64,000 nt of DNA from PALG01 sp964495885 (GTDB taxonomy: Bacteria > Bacteroidota > Bacteroidia > Flavobacteriales > Flavobacteriaceae): contig CAZBWO010000018.1 in assembly GCA_964495885.1 (NCBI GenBank), positions 9,143 through 73,142 of the forward strand, in the 5' to 3' direction. The position numbers and the translations under genes are program-made. Shown piece after piece: positions 51,626 to 60,157 of the stretch. How positions within the stretch are numbered: the first letter of the stretch is position 1; every line of letters begins with the position of its first letter. The notes beneath the pieces were generated by a model, which did no database searches, was not told where the DNA came from, and was given only the letters and a program-made list of their open reading frames with translations.

Positions 51626-52963
51626 TTATCCTAATAAGTCTTCCTCTTCAGAAGGAGGGTTGTTTGGGGTTTCTTTCCCATCGCCAGAAGGCGCATTGCC
51701 ATCACTGGAGTAGAATTCTTCAAAGATTTCCTTCATGTCGATGCCGTAACGGTCTGCAAAGTTTTTCTGAATCTCAGCATCTTTTTCACGAATTTCCTGA
51801 AGGGATTCTGCATAGCTGCTGTACACGCCTTGCATCACTTTTTCGTGAACTGGGATGTTGTCCATCATTTCTTGACGCGCTTTGGCACTAGCCGTATGCA
51901 TTGCGGCCAAGGTTTGCCCAATATGCTCATCTGTTTTTACCCCAAGGTGTTCTAAAATTGCTGCAAACTCTTGATCTGTTCGTGCCTTTAATGCAATGAC
52001 ATACCCATCGTAGTATTTCAGACGCTCATCGGTGTCACTTTTTAATTTGGCCCTATGGGATTGAAGGTTGCTACGTAATGAGGTAAGTACCTTAATGGTT
52101 AGATTGTGTTTATGCACAAAACTATCCTTACTGGCGGCAAGGGTGGTGTAGGCATTTTTCAATCCTTCCAGTTCTTCTACTTTTTGTTCCAGTTTGGTAA
52201 TCTTGCCAATGGCCTCACTGTATTCGGTAGACTGTTTGTCTGCAATTTCCTCCAACTCCTGTCTAGCCTGTTTTAATAAGGCATATTGTTCTTCAAGTTG
52301 TTCTTCGGTTTCTTTTTTCTTTTCAAGGGCCTTGGTGTGATTTTTACTTGCTTCTACAATTGCTTCCTGAAGTTTGTCTTCCACTTCCTTGATTTCCACT
52401 TCACGGTTTTTAAGTCGGGTAACCGCCGCTTGGCTCTTATACGAGAGCTCACTAAGCAGTGTTTGAACATCTGCCGTTTCAATTCGCTCTTGAAACATTT
52501 GCTTGGCTCTCATATCGGCAGCTTCGCGATCCTTTTGAGCTTGTTGTAATTCGGCTTCCTTTTTCTTGATGCGGGATTTTCTTCCCCAGAGGTTGTTCCA
52601 CCAATTATCTTTAACGGCTTCGGCTTCTTCCAATTCTCTTTTTGCACGGTCTAAACGCTTTTGGGCGTCGTCTATGACTTTTTGTTCTGCGGCATTGAGG
52701 GTAGAGAATTTTTCAAAGATAATGCCTACCTCTTCTTGGTAGTCTGTAAGGTCTTTAATGGCCTCCAGAAGTGAGCTACGGTCCTTTTCGGCCATCCCTA
52801 CTACATCATCTAGGGTGGCGTTCAATATTTTTTGGCGCATTTCGGGGTCATCTTCCTGGGCCAGTTTAGACTTCATTTGGTCTACGGCTTTGCCCCAATC
52901 TACTTCTACTTTTTTATCTTGTTTAGAGGAATCGGTTTCCAGTAAGTCAAAATCATCAGACAT
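51626..52963 (-). CDS. coiled-coil protein, first gene of the AAA operon
   Basis: A 445-aa soluble protein with long charged helices and heptad spacing: AEQKVIDDAQKRLDRAKREL, NLWGRKSRIKKKEAELQQAQ, KALEKKKETEEQLEEQYALL and KITKLEQKVEELEGLKNAY. A globular tail has YVIALKARTDQEFAAILEHL, and the end is an acidic Ser/Pro/Glu tail (NNPPSEEEDLLG). It resembles TelA-like or cytoskeleton-like coiled proteins. It starts the operon and is likely the most expressed product because of the hairpin behind it. A substrate or scaffold for the ATPase is inferred. Confidence 0.7.
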   Translation of the reverse strand: MSDDFDLLETDSSKQDKKVEVDWGKAVDQMKSKLAQEDDPEMRQKILNATLDDVVGMAEKDRSSLLEAIKDLTDYQEEVGIIFEKFSTLNAAEQKVIDDAQKRLDRAKRELEEAEAVKDNWWNNLWGRKSRIKKKEAELQQAQKDREAADMRAKQMFQERIETADVQTLLSELSYKSQAAVTRLKNREVEIKEVEDKLQEAIVEASKNHTKALEKKKETEEQLEEQYALLKQARQELEEIADKQSTEYSEAIGKITKLEQKVEELEGLKNAYTTLAASKDSFVHKHNLTIKVLTSLRSNLQSHRAKLKSDTDERLKYYDGYVIALKARTDQEFAAILEHLGVKTDEHIGQTLAAMHTASAKARQEMMDNIPVHEKVMQGVYSSYAESLQEIREKDAEIQKNFADRYGIDMKEIFEEFYSSDGNAPSGDGKETPNNPPSEEEDLLG

Positions 52964-53111
52964 AGGTATGGCTATTAAAGGTTAGTATTTTTTAAAATTT
53001 TGGAGTGTTAATTTCGGTAAAAAAATTGAGTTAGCAGGCTTGGTTTCCAAAAACTACACCCTATGGGTCTAAAAAAGGATGATTTTGTTACGAAGGAGGT
53101 TTTCTGAAAAT

Positions 53112-53138
53112 AAAAAAAACCGGCAATAAGCCGGTTTT
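53112..53138 (-). terminator. rho-independent terminator of the acyl-CoA dehydrogenase gene
   Basis: Read leftwards: AAAACCGGC, loop TTATT, GCCGGTTTT with eight T in all at the end. 20 bp beyond the stop at 53159. Confidence 0.9.
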
Positions 53139-53158
53139 AGAAATAGTTGATATTGTAT

Positions 53159-54301
53159 TTAGTCTTTCAATAGCCCTCTTGAAATCACTATTTTTTGAAT
53201 TTCACTGGTTCCTTCATATATCTGCGTGATTTTTGCATCACGCATAAGACGTTCTACGTGGTATTCTTTTACATATCCATTTCCTCCGTGTACCTGTACG
53301 GCCTCAACGGTGACTTCCATAGCGGTTTGTGAAGCATATAGTTTGGCCATGGCACTGCTCATGTCATAATTGTTGCCTTGGTCTTTATCCCATGCTGCTT
53401 TCATCACCAAATGACGGGAAGCTTCAATCTTAGTGTGCATGTCTGCCAATTTGAAAGCAATGGCTTGGTGGTTGCATATTTCGGTACCAAATGCTTTACG
53501 TATTTTAGAATATTCCCTTGCCAAATCATAAGCGCCTGCGGCTATACCCAATGCTTGTGCGGCAATCCCAATACGGCCTCCGCTCAAGGTTTTCATGGCG
53601 AATTTAAATCCGAATCCGTCTTCCCCAATCCTATTTTCCTTAGGTACTTTTACATCATTGAAATTAAGGGTGTGTGTGTCACTTCCACGAATCCCCAATT
53701 TATCTTCCTTCGGGCCTACTTCAAAACCTTCCCATCCTTTTTCTACAATAAATGCGTTAATTCCTCGGTGTCCTTTTTCACGGTCGGTTTGGGCAATTAC
53801 TAAATAAATATCAGCACTACCTCCATTGGTGATCCAGTTCTTGGTACCATTCAATACATAATGGTCGCCTTTGTCAATTGCGGTTGTTCGCTGGGATGTA
53901 GCATCACTTCCGGCTTCTGGCTCACTAAGACAAAAAGCCCCTAATTTTTCGCCAGTGGCTAACTTGGTAAGGTATTTTTGTTTTTGCTCTTCGTTTCCGT
54001 AGGCTTGCAATCCATAGCATACCAATGAATTATTCACGGAAACAATCACCGAAGCAGACGCATCAATCTTGCTTAATTCTTCCATGACCAAAACATAAGA
54101 AACGGTATCCATACCGCCTCCGCCATATTTTGGGTCTACCATCATTCCCAAAAAGCCCAATTCTCCCATTTTCTTGACCTGTTCTGCAGGAAACTTTTGG
54201 TGGATATCACGTTCAATCACTCCAGGGAGTAGTTCGGTTTTGGCAAAATCACGGGCGGCATCCCGTATCATTAAGTGTTCTTCGGAAAGGCTAAAATCCA
54301 T
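53159..54301 (-). CDS. acyl-CoA dehydrogenase
   Basis: A 380-aa flavoenzyme that makes the first double bond in acyl-CoA oxidation, in the cytoplasm. Signatures: GAFCLSEPEAGSDA (about 128-141), WITNGG (about 163-168), RIGIAAQALGIAAG and, near the end, QVHGGNGYVKEY then MRDAKITQIYEGTSEIQK, where the Glu of YEGTSE is the usual catalytic base. Length and motifs fit short-chain/butyryl-type enzymes; the exact chain length is not readable. Monocistronic, with a good promoter at 54342-54372. Confidence 0.96.
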   Translation of the reverse strand: MDFSLSEEHLMIRDAARDFAKTELLPGVIERDIHQKFPAEQVKKMGELGFLGMMVDPKYGGGGMDTVSYVLVMEELSKIDASASVIVSVNNSLVCYGLQAYGNEEQKQKYLTKLATGEKLGAFCLSEPEAGSDATSQRTTAIDKGDHYVLNGTKNWITNGGSADIYLVIAQTDREKGHRGINAFIVEKGWEGFEVGPKEDKLGIRGSDTHTLNFNDVKVPKENRIGEDGFGFKFAMKTLSGGRIGIAAQALGIAAGAYDLAREYSKIRKAFGTEICNHQAIAFKLADMHTKIEASRHLVMKAAWDKDQGNNYDMSSAMAKLYASQTAMEVTVEAVQVHGGNGYVKEYHVERLMRDAKITQIYEGTSEIQKIVISRGLLKD

Positions 54302-54341
54302 AGGTTGAAATTTTTATCTAAAACGTTTTCGTAACGGACTG

Positions 54342-54372
54342 CAAAGATACTTTTTTGCAAACAGTTTTTCAA
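54342..54372 (-). promoter_or_regulatory. acyl-CoA dehydrogenase promoter
   Basis: Read leftwards: TTG (complement of 54370-54372), 20 nt, TATCTTTG (complement of 54342-54349), an exact Bacteroidota-type promoter 40 nt before the start codon. Confidence 0.7.
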
Positions 54373-54395
54373 TAAAACCCCTTATTTTTACAAAA

Positions 54396-55457
54396 ATGAT
54401 ACAAAGCAAGTACACAGTAATAGGAGTAATGAGCGGTACCTCATTGGATGGCATTGATTTAGCTGTTTGTAATTTTGAGGTTACTAATGGATTATGGGAT
54501 TTTAAATTTGGAGCTGCGGAAACCATTCCCTATTCCGAAGAATGGCAACTAAAACTGAAAGAAGCGATTCACTTTTCAAAAGACAAACTTATTAGGCTAA
54601 ATGAAGCGTATACTCAATTGCTTACGGAGGTGATTTCGTCTTTTTTGAACCGCCATCATATTGCAGGTTTGGATGCTATCTGTAGCCATGGCCATACTAT
54701 TATACATCAACCAGCCGAAGGGATTACTCTACAGATAGGGAATTTACCATCATTGGCTAAAAAGGTGAAACAAACTGTGGTTTGCGATTTTAGGTTGCAG
54801 GATGTGGCTTTTGGCGGACAAGGGGCTCCATTGGTGCCAATTGGGGATCGATTGCTTTTTAGGGAATATGATTGTTGTTTGAATCTGGGTGGCTTTGCCA
54901 ATCTTTCTTTTGAAAAGGACGGAATACGAATGGCATATGACATTTGCCCGGTAAATATTGTGTTAAATCTATATGCCCAAAAGTTGGGTCATCCTTTTGA
55001 CAGGGGAGGGGCTATTGCGGCTTCAGGAAAGGTGCTTCCTGAACTTTTGGAAACTTTAAATAGATTACATTATTATAGTGAAAGCCCTCCAAAGTCCTTG
55101 GGATTGGAGTGGGTGCAGACCCATATTTTCCCAGTTTTAGAACAAACCAATGCTTCGGCTCAAGACCTGTTGTGTACGTTTACAGAGCATGTTGCAGTAC
55201 AACTGGCGGCTCAAATTCCAGAAAACACCATGGTACTCGTGACGGGCGGAGGAGTATACAACACCTATTTACTGGAGCGGCTTAAGTCGATAAAACCCCT
55301 AAAAATAGAAATCCCACCCTCCCAACTTATTGAATACAAAGAGGCGTTAATATTTGGATTATTAGGCGTCCTGAGGCTACGGAATGAGGTAAATTGTTTG
55401 GCAAGTGTAACGGGTGCTAGAGAAAATCATAGCAGTGGGAACATATTTCATCCTTAA
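54396..55457 (+). CDS. anmK: anhydro-N-acetylmuramic acid kinase
   Basis: Phosphorylates 1,6-anhydro-MurNAc with ring opening during peptidoglycan recycling. The 353-aa product has the ATP-binding start GVMSGTSLDGIDLAV, SHGHTIIHQP, DFRLQDVAFGGQGAPLVPIG (with the catalytic-region Asp), LNLGGFANLSF and LVTGGGVYNTYLLERL near the C-terminus. These are the AnmK family motifs. Divergent from the acyl-CoA dehydrogenase. Confidence 0.95.
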   Translation: MIQSKYTVIGVMSGTSLDGIDLAVCNFEVTNGLWDFKFGAAETIPYSEEWQLKLKEAIHFSKDKLIRLNEAYTQLLTEVISSFLNRHHIAGLDAICSHGHTIIHQPAEGITLQIGNLPSLAKKVKQTVVCDFRLQDVAFGGQGAPLVPIGDRLLFREYDCCLNLGGFANLSFEKDGIRMAYDICPVNIVLNLYAQKLGHPFDRGGAIAASGKVLPELLETLNRLHYYSESPPKSLGLEWVQTHIFPVLEQTNASAQDLLCTFTEHVAVQLAAQIPENTMVLVTGGGVYNTYLLERLKSIKPLKIEIPPSQLIEYKEALIFGLLGVLRLRNEVNCLASVTGARENHSSGNIFHP

Positions 55458-55495
55458 ATTTTACCTAAAATTAAAGTTTAGCCCCGTCATTTTTT

Positions 55496-55503
55496 TATCT
55501 TTG
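55496..55503 (+). promoter_or_regulatory. -7 box of the glutamate-type dehydrogenase gene
   Basis: TATCTTTG, an exact TAnnTTTG, 17 nt before the start codon at 55521. Confidence 0.55.
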
Positions 55504-55520
55504 TTCACTTTACCTTTTGT

Positions 55521-56747
55521 ATGAAAGAACTTCTCAAAAAGTACGAAGAAAAAGCCCCCGAAATAGTTTTCCATTGGAATGATCCTGAAACCGAAGCCGA
55601 AGGCTGGGTGGTGATTAACTCCCTTCGCGGTGGAGCTGCGGGTGGTGGTACTAGAATGCGCCCAGGATTAGATCAGAATGAAGTATTGAGCCTCGCTAAA
55701 ACCATGGAGGTGAAATTTACCGTTTCGGGACCGCCAATTGGTGGTGCGAAATCTGGGATTAATTTTGATCCAAATGACCCTCGTAAAAAAGGGGTTTTGG
55801 AACGATGGTACCAAGCCGTTTCACCTTTGCTGAAGGCGTATTACGGGACCGGTGGCGATTTAAACGTAGATGAAATTCATGAAGTAATTCCCATTACGGA
55901 AGCTAGTGGTGTTTGGCACCCGCAAGAAGGGGTGTTCAACGGTCATTTCACACCAACCGAAGCAGATAAAATCAATAGGATTGGTCAGTTGCGCCAAGGG
56001 GTAATCAAAGTTTTGGAGAATCCTGAATACTCCCCAGATGTAACCCGAAAATATACCGTAGCAGATATGATTACTGGCTTTGGAGTGGCAGAAGCGGTTC
56101 GGCATTATTATGATATTTATGGTGGAAATGTAACCGGAAAGCGGGCTGTGATTCAAGGATTTGGAAATGTTGGAGCTTCAGCGGCATACTATTTATCACA
56201 AATGGGTGCCAAAGTAGTTGGGATTATTGATCGTTCTGGTGGACTGATCAATGAGGACGGATTTTCTTTTTCAGAAATAAAAGACATGTTTTTAAAGAAA
56301 AAGGGAAATCAGTTGATAGACGATGCCATGATTCCATTTGAAGAAATCAACGAACGTATTTGGACTCTTCCATCAGAGATTTTTGCACCTTGCGCAGCTT
56401 CCCGTTTGATTACCAAAAATCAAATTTCTGCAATGATGGATTCAGGCTTGGAAGTCGTAAGCTGTGGAGCCAATGTACCTTTTGCTGATAAGGAAATATT
56501 CTTTGGACCCATCATGGAATATACAGATGAACGTACCAGTCTTATTCCAGATTTTATTAGTAACTGTGGAATGGCAAGGGTATTTGCCTATTTCATGGAA
56601 CGACGCGTTCAAATGACCGATGAGGCCATCTTTAACGATACCTCTATGACTATTAAAAATGCCATTCAAAATACGTTTGATAATAACAGTGATAAAATTA
56701 ATATTAGCAAAACGGCTTTTGAAATTGCATTGAAACAGTTAATTTAG
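55521..56747 (+). CDS. Glu/Leu/Phe/Val-type dehydrogenase
   Basis: A 408-aa oxidoreductase that interconverts an amino acid and its 2-oxo acid with NAD(P)+. Visible features: RGGAAGGGTRMRPG and the substrate-site PPIGGAKSGINFDPNDP with the catalytic Lys, GTGGDLNVDE, a Rossmann loop GFGNVGASAAYY (about 212-223) and SNCGMARVFAYFMERR. The exact substrate is not readable; Bacteroidota of this type use glutamate or branched-chain amino acids. Twenty-five bases separate it from nhaD, so the two may be in one transcript. Confidence 0.93.
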   Translation: MKELLKKYEEKAPEIVFHWNDPETEAEGWVVINSLRGGAAGGGTRMRPGLDQNEVLSLAKTMEVKFTVSGPPIGGAKSGINFDPNDPRKKGVLERWYQAVSPLLKAYYGTGGDLNVDEIHEVIPITEASGVWHPQEGVFNGHFTPTEADKINRIGQLRQGVIKVLENPEYSPDVTRKYTVADMITGFGVAEAVRHYYDIYGGNVTGKRAVIQGFGNVGASAAYYLSQMGAKVVGIIDRSGGLINEDGFSFSEIKDMFLKKKGNQLIDDAMIPFEEINERIWTLPSEIFAPCAASRLITKNQISAMMDSGLEVVSCGANVPFADKEIFFGPIMEYTDERTSLIPDFISNCGMARVFAYFMERRVQMTDEAIFNDTSMTIKNAIQNTFDNNSDKINISKTAFEIALKQLI

Positions 56748-56772
56748 ACAAATTCTAATCCAACCTCCTCTT

Positions 56773-58155
56773 ATGGAATCTATCATTATTTTAATTTTTG
56801 TACTTGGCTATCTTTCAATTACACTTGAGCATCCCCTAAAACTTGATAAAACAGTGCCTGCGCTAATTATGGCTGCATTAATTTGGGCCGTTTTGGCGGT
56901 AGGATTTAGTGCTGGATGGTTTAACGTGATTGACACCCATGATTATGTGTATGATTTTTCCAAGGGAGGGGAAGAAGCCATGCATGGGTTTGAAAATACC
57001 CTGCTGCATCATTTAGGTAAAACAGCCGAAATCCTAATTTTCCTTATAGGCGCCATGACCATTGTAGAAATTATCGATTTACACAGAGGGTTTGAAGTGC
57101 TTAAAAGTGCCGTAAAAACAAAAAGCAAGCGAAAATTATTATGGATTATAGGAATTTTAGCTTTTATACTATCTGCTATTATTGATAACCTTACCGCTAC
57201 CATTGTTTTGGTGACATTACTTCGCAAGTTAATTCATAAAAAAGAAGAACGTATCTGGTATGCGGCGCTTGTAGTAATTGCTGCCAATGCTGGAGGTGCG
57301 TGGTCTCCTATTGGAGATGTAACCACCACCATGCTTTGGATTGCCAACAAGGTAACCGCAATGGGTCTTATAGAGTTTGTAGTCATCCCTTCTATTGTAT
57401 GCTTTGTGCTTCCATTCTTTATTGCTTCCTATTTGAAACCTTTTCGCGGCGAAATACATTTCGAATCCCAAAGTGATACGGCAGCCGAAAAATTATTAAG
57501 TAGCCGTACCATGTTATTCTTGGGACTGGGAATGATTGTTTCGGTTCCTATTTTTAAAACATTGACCCACCTTCCTCCTTACATGGGGATGATGTTGGCA
57601 TTGGGGGTAGTTTGGTTGGTTTCCGAATACATCCACCCAGAAGAGGATTTCAGCAAAGAACGAAGACATTTATATTCTGCCCATAAAGCACTTTCCAGAA
57701 TTGAAATCTCCAGTATTCTATTTTTCTTGGGGATTTTAATGGCAGTGGCCGGACTTGAAAGTTTGGTCTATGGAATAGCTGAAAATGGAGATCCTGTAGG
57801 AACGCTTAGATACCTTGCTGAAGTATTACAGGCCGCCATTCCTAATCAGGATGTGGTAGTAATGCTTCTTGGGGTGCTTTCTGCAATTATTGATAATGTT
57901 CCGTTGGTTGCTGCTTCCATGGGGATGTATACCTCTCCTACAGATTCGGTACTTTGGCATTTCATCGCCTATTCTGCCGGAACGGGTGGAAGTATGCTTA
58001 TCATTGGTTCTGCCGCTGGGGTAGCTGCCATGGGGATGGAGCGTATCGATTTTATCTGGTACCTACGGAAAGTAGCCTGGTTAGCCTTTATTGGTTTCTT
58101 GGCTGGAGCCGGGGTGTTTCTCCTTATAGAACGTGTGATATTTCACCACGTGTAA
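56773..58155 (+). CDS. nhaD: NhaD-type sodium/proton antiporter
   Basis: A 460-aa inner-membrane protein with about twelve hydrophobic segments. Family features: HHLGKTAEILIFLIGAMTIV, LSAIIDNLTATIVLVTLLRK, VIAANAGGAWSPIGDVTTTM and, in the second half, LGVLSAIIDNVPLVAASMGM and GTGGSMLIIGSAAGVAAMGM. Two AIIDN repeats and the WSPIGDVTTTMLW segment are characteristic. It should exchange Na+ or Li+ for protons, which fits a marine lifestyle. Confidence 0.93.
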   Translation: MESIIILIFVLGYLSITLEHPLKLDKTVPALIMAALIWAVLAVGFSAGWFNVIDTHDYVYDFSKGGEEAMHGFENTLLHHLGKTAEILIFLIGAMTIVEIIDLHRGFEVLKSAVKTKSKRKLLWIIGILAFILSAIIDNLTATIVLVTLLRKLIHKKEERIWYAALVVIAANAGGAWSPIGDVTTTMLWIANKVTAMGLIEFVVIPSIVCFVLPFFIASYLKPFRGEIHFESQSDTAAEKLLSSRTMLFLGLGMIVSVPIFKTLTHLPPYMGMMLALGVVWLVSEYIHPEEDFSKERRHLYSAHKALSRIEISSILFFLGILMAVAGLESLVYGIAENGDPVGTLRYLAEVLQAAIPNQDVVVMLLGVLSAIIDNVPLVAASMGMYTSPTDSVLWHFIAYSAGTGGSMLIIGSAAGVAAMGMERIDFIWYLRKVAWLAFIGFLAGAGVFLLIERVIFHHV

Positions 58156-58198
58156 CAATTTCCCCAAAGTTCATTCGTTAATACTATAAACCTTACTT

Positions 58199-58900
58199 AT
58201 GCTAAATATGCTTCTTCAGGAAGGTACGGGCGAAGCCGTGCAAAACTTGGATCCTGAAACTACAGAAAAAACCCTTTCCATTATGGAACTCATAATGAGT
58301 GGTGGATTGGGAGGACAAATCATTATTGCTATTCTTTTCGTGTTACTTTTTGTAGCGGTCTATCTTTATTTTGAGCGGCTGTTTGCTATTCGGGCAGCTT
58401 CAAAGATGGATCATAACTTCATGAATCAAATTAGGGATCATGTGTCCAGTGGAAACATTCAAGGAGCAAAGGTACTTTGTGCACAACAAAATTCCCCGGT
58501 TTCCAGACTTACCGAAAAGGGAATTTCCAGAATTGGGAGTCCGTTGGAGGATATCAACACTGCTATTGAAAATGCTGGTAGATTGGAGATTTACAAGCTG
58601 GAAAAAAATGTAAGTATTTTGGCGACGATAGCTGGAGCGGCACCTATGATTGGTTTCTTAGGAACTGTAATAGGGATGGTGTTGGCCTTTCATCAACTGG
58701 CCACGAGTAGCGGTCAGGCAGAAATGGGAAATCTTGCTGAAGGAATTTACACAGCTATGACGACTACCGTAGCCGGACTTATCGTTGGTATTATCGCCTA
58801 TATTGGGTATAACCATTTGGTTGTTCGCACCGATAAAGTAGTACACCAAATGGAGGCCACTGCGGTTGATTTTCTAGATCTTTTAAATGAACCGGCCTAA
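58199..58900 (+). CDS. MotA/TolQ/ExbB proton channel family protein
   Basis: A 233-aa inner-membrane protein with three helices: IIIAILFVLLFVAVYLYF (about 40-57), ATIAGAAPMIGFLGTVIGMV (about 142-161) and AMTTTVAGLIVGIIAYIGYN (about 181-200). The GFLGTVIGMV and TTTVAGLIVGI motifs are the ExbB/TolQ hallmark. It makes the proton-conducting motor with the ExbD-like protein that follows, with a 1-bp overlap. The two supply energy to TonB or Tol-Pal systems. Confidence 0.93.
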   Translation: MLNMLLQEGTGEAVQNLDPETTEKTLSIMELIMSGGLGGQIIIAILFVLLFVAVYLYFERLFAIRAASKMDHNFMNQIRDHVSSGNIQGAKVLCAQQNSPVSRLTEKGISRIGSPLEDINTAIENAGRLEIYKLEKNVSILATIAGAAPMIGFLGTVIGMVLAFHQLATSSGQAEMGNLAEGIYTAMTTTVAGLIVGIIAYIGYNHLVVRTDKVVHQMEATAVDFLDLLNEPA

Positions 58901-59292
58901 TGAATTTGCGAGGAAGAAATAAAGTTAGGGCTGAATTTAGCATGAGTTCCATGACGGATATTGTATTCCTGTTGTTGGTGTTTTTTCTACTTACCTCACC
59001 TGCGATAACCCCAGATGCTTTGGATTTAATTCTTCCAAAGGCTAAAGGGAAATCTTCTAACCAGCAGAAAGCTTCCGTAAGTATTACCAAGGATGGAGCG
59101 TATTATGTAAATAAAGAGCGGGTTAGTGAATATGGCGTAGAAAAAGAATTGAAGGCCGTATTGGCGGGTCAGGAAGAGCCTACCATTATTCTTCGTGCGG
59201 AAGAGGGCGTACCTATTGAAGACGCAGTATTTGTAATGGATATTGCCAATAAAAATGATTTTAAAGTAGTGCTGGCTGTAAGGCCTAATTAG
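58900..59292 (+). CDS. ExbD/TolR biopolymer transport protein
   Basis: A 130-aa protein with one N-terminal helix (DIVFLLLVFFLLTSPAI, residues about 20-36), whose conserved Asp (D20) is the proton-carrying residue of the family, then a periplasmic domain (VFVMDIANKNDFKVVLAV at the end). It is coupled to the TolQ-like gene by a 1-bp overlap and to the TonB-like gene by a 1-bp gap. Confidence 0.93.
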   Translation: MNLRGRNKVRAEFSMSSMTDIVFLLLVFFLLTSPAITPDALDLILPKAKGKSSNQQKASVSITKDGAYYVNKERVSEYGVEKELKAVLAGQEEPTIILRAEEGVPIEDAVFVMDIANKNDFKVVLAVRPN

Positions 59293-59293
59293 G

Positions 59294-60112
59294 ATGGGGT
59301 TAGTAGATACAAAACATAAACGGAAAAGTATGACCATTACCGTGCTCTTGCACGTGTTGATCCTTTTGTTGTTGTTTTTCTTCGGAATGACCTATCTAGA
59401 TCCACCACCCGAAAATGGAATCGCCGTAAATTTTGGGACTACAGATGTTGGAAAAGGAAATACCCAACCTACCGAACCTGTAAAAACTGCTCCCAAGCAA
59501 ACCACCCCAGAGCCTGTTCCCGACACCAAATCTGAAATTCAGGAAGAGGTCGTTACCCAAGATAACGAGGAAGCCCCGGTTGTAAAAAAAGAGGAGCCAA
59601 AAAAAGTAGTTTCTGAAACCCCGAAAGAAACCCCTAAAAAAGAACCACCCAAAAAAGTAGACCCAAAACCCGATAAATCTACCACCGATGCGCTATCCAG
59701 TTTAATAAATGGCCCTAAAAATGATGGTACGAAAGACGGAAGTGAAGGCAATGATAATACTGCAGGTGATAAAGGAAATCCCAATGGAGATCCAAATGCC
59801 AGTAGTTATTATGGAACTGGCAAAGGATTGGATGGAGACGGAAATTATTTACTGGGAGGGAGAAAGGCTTTGAATAAGGAAAAGTATGTCCAGGAATGTA
59901 ATGAAGCGGGTAGAGTGGTAGTAAGCATAGAAGTAGACCGTACGGGTAGGGTCATTAGTGCCGTTCCAGGGGTACGGGGTACTACGAATAATTCGAAATG
60001 CCTGTTGGAGCCGGCCAAAAGGGCTGCTTTGGCTACCAAATTCAATGCAGATGAGAATGCTCCTTCCAAACAGATTGGAAAAATCATCTACAATTTTGCC
60101 CTTTCCGAATAA
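59294..60112 (+). CDS. TonB-family energy transducer
   Basis: A 272-aa protein. One N-terminal helix (MTITVLLHVLILLLLFFFGM) anchors it. A Pro/Lys/Glu-rich spacer spans about 55-140 (KKEEPKKVVSETPKETPKK). A Gly/Asn-rich stretch (about 150-185) leads to a C-terminal TonB-type domain with EVDRTGRVISAVPGVRGTTN and CLLEPAKRAALATKFNADEN. It would transmit energy from the ExbB/D motor to TonB-dependent receptors. The three genes form one operon. Confidence 0.9.
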   Translation: MGLVDTKHKRKSMTITVLLHVLILLLLFFFGMTYLDPPPENGIAVNFGTTDVGKGNTQPTEPVKTAPKQTTPEPVPDTKSEIQEEVVTQDNEEAPVVKKEEPKKVVSETPKETPKKEPPKKVDPKPDKSTTDALSSLINGPKNDGTKDGSEGNDNTAGDKGNPNGDPNASSYYGTGKGLDGDGNYLLGGRKALNKEKYVQECNEAGRVVVSIEVDRTGRVISAVPGVRGTTNNSKCLLEPAKRAALATKFNADENAPSKQIGKIIYNFALSE

Positions 60113-60157
60113 CGGAATTATTTCAAATACGCTATCTTAGGAAAAAATACCTCAAGC

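Noticed and set aside
55858..56160. Leftward frame antisense to the Glu-type dehydrogenase
   Set aside because: It is a mirror of conserved codons in the enzyme gene.
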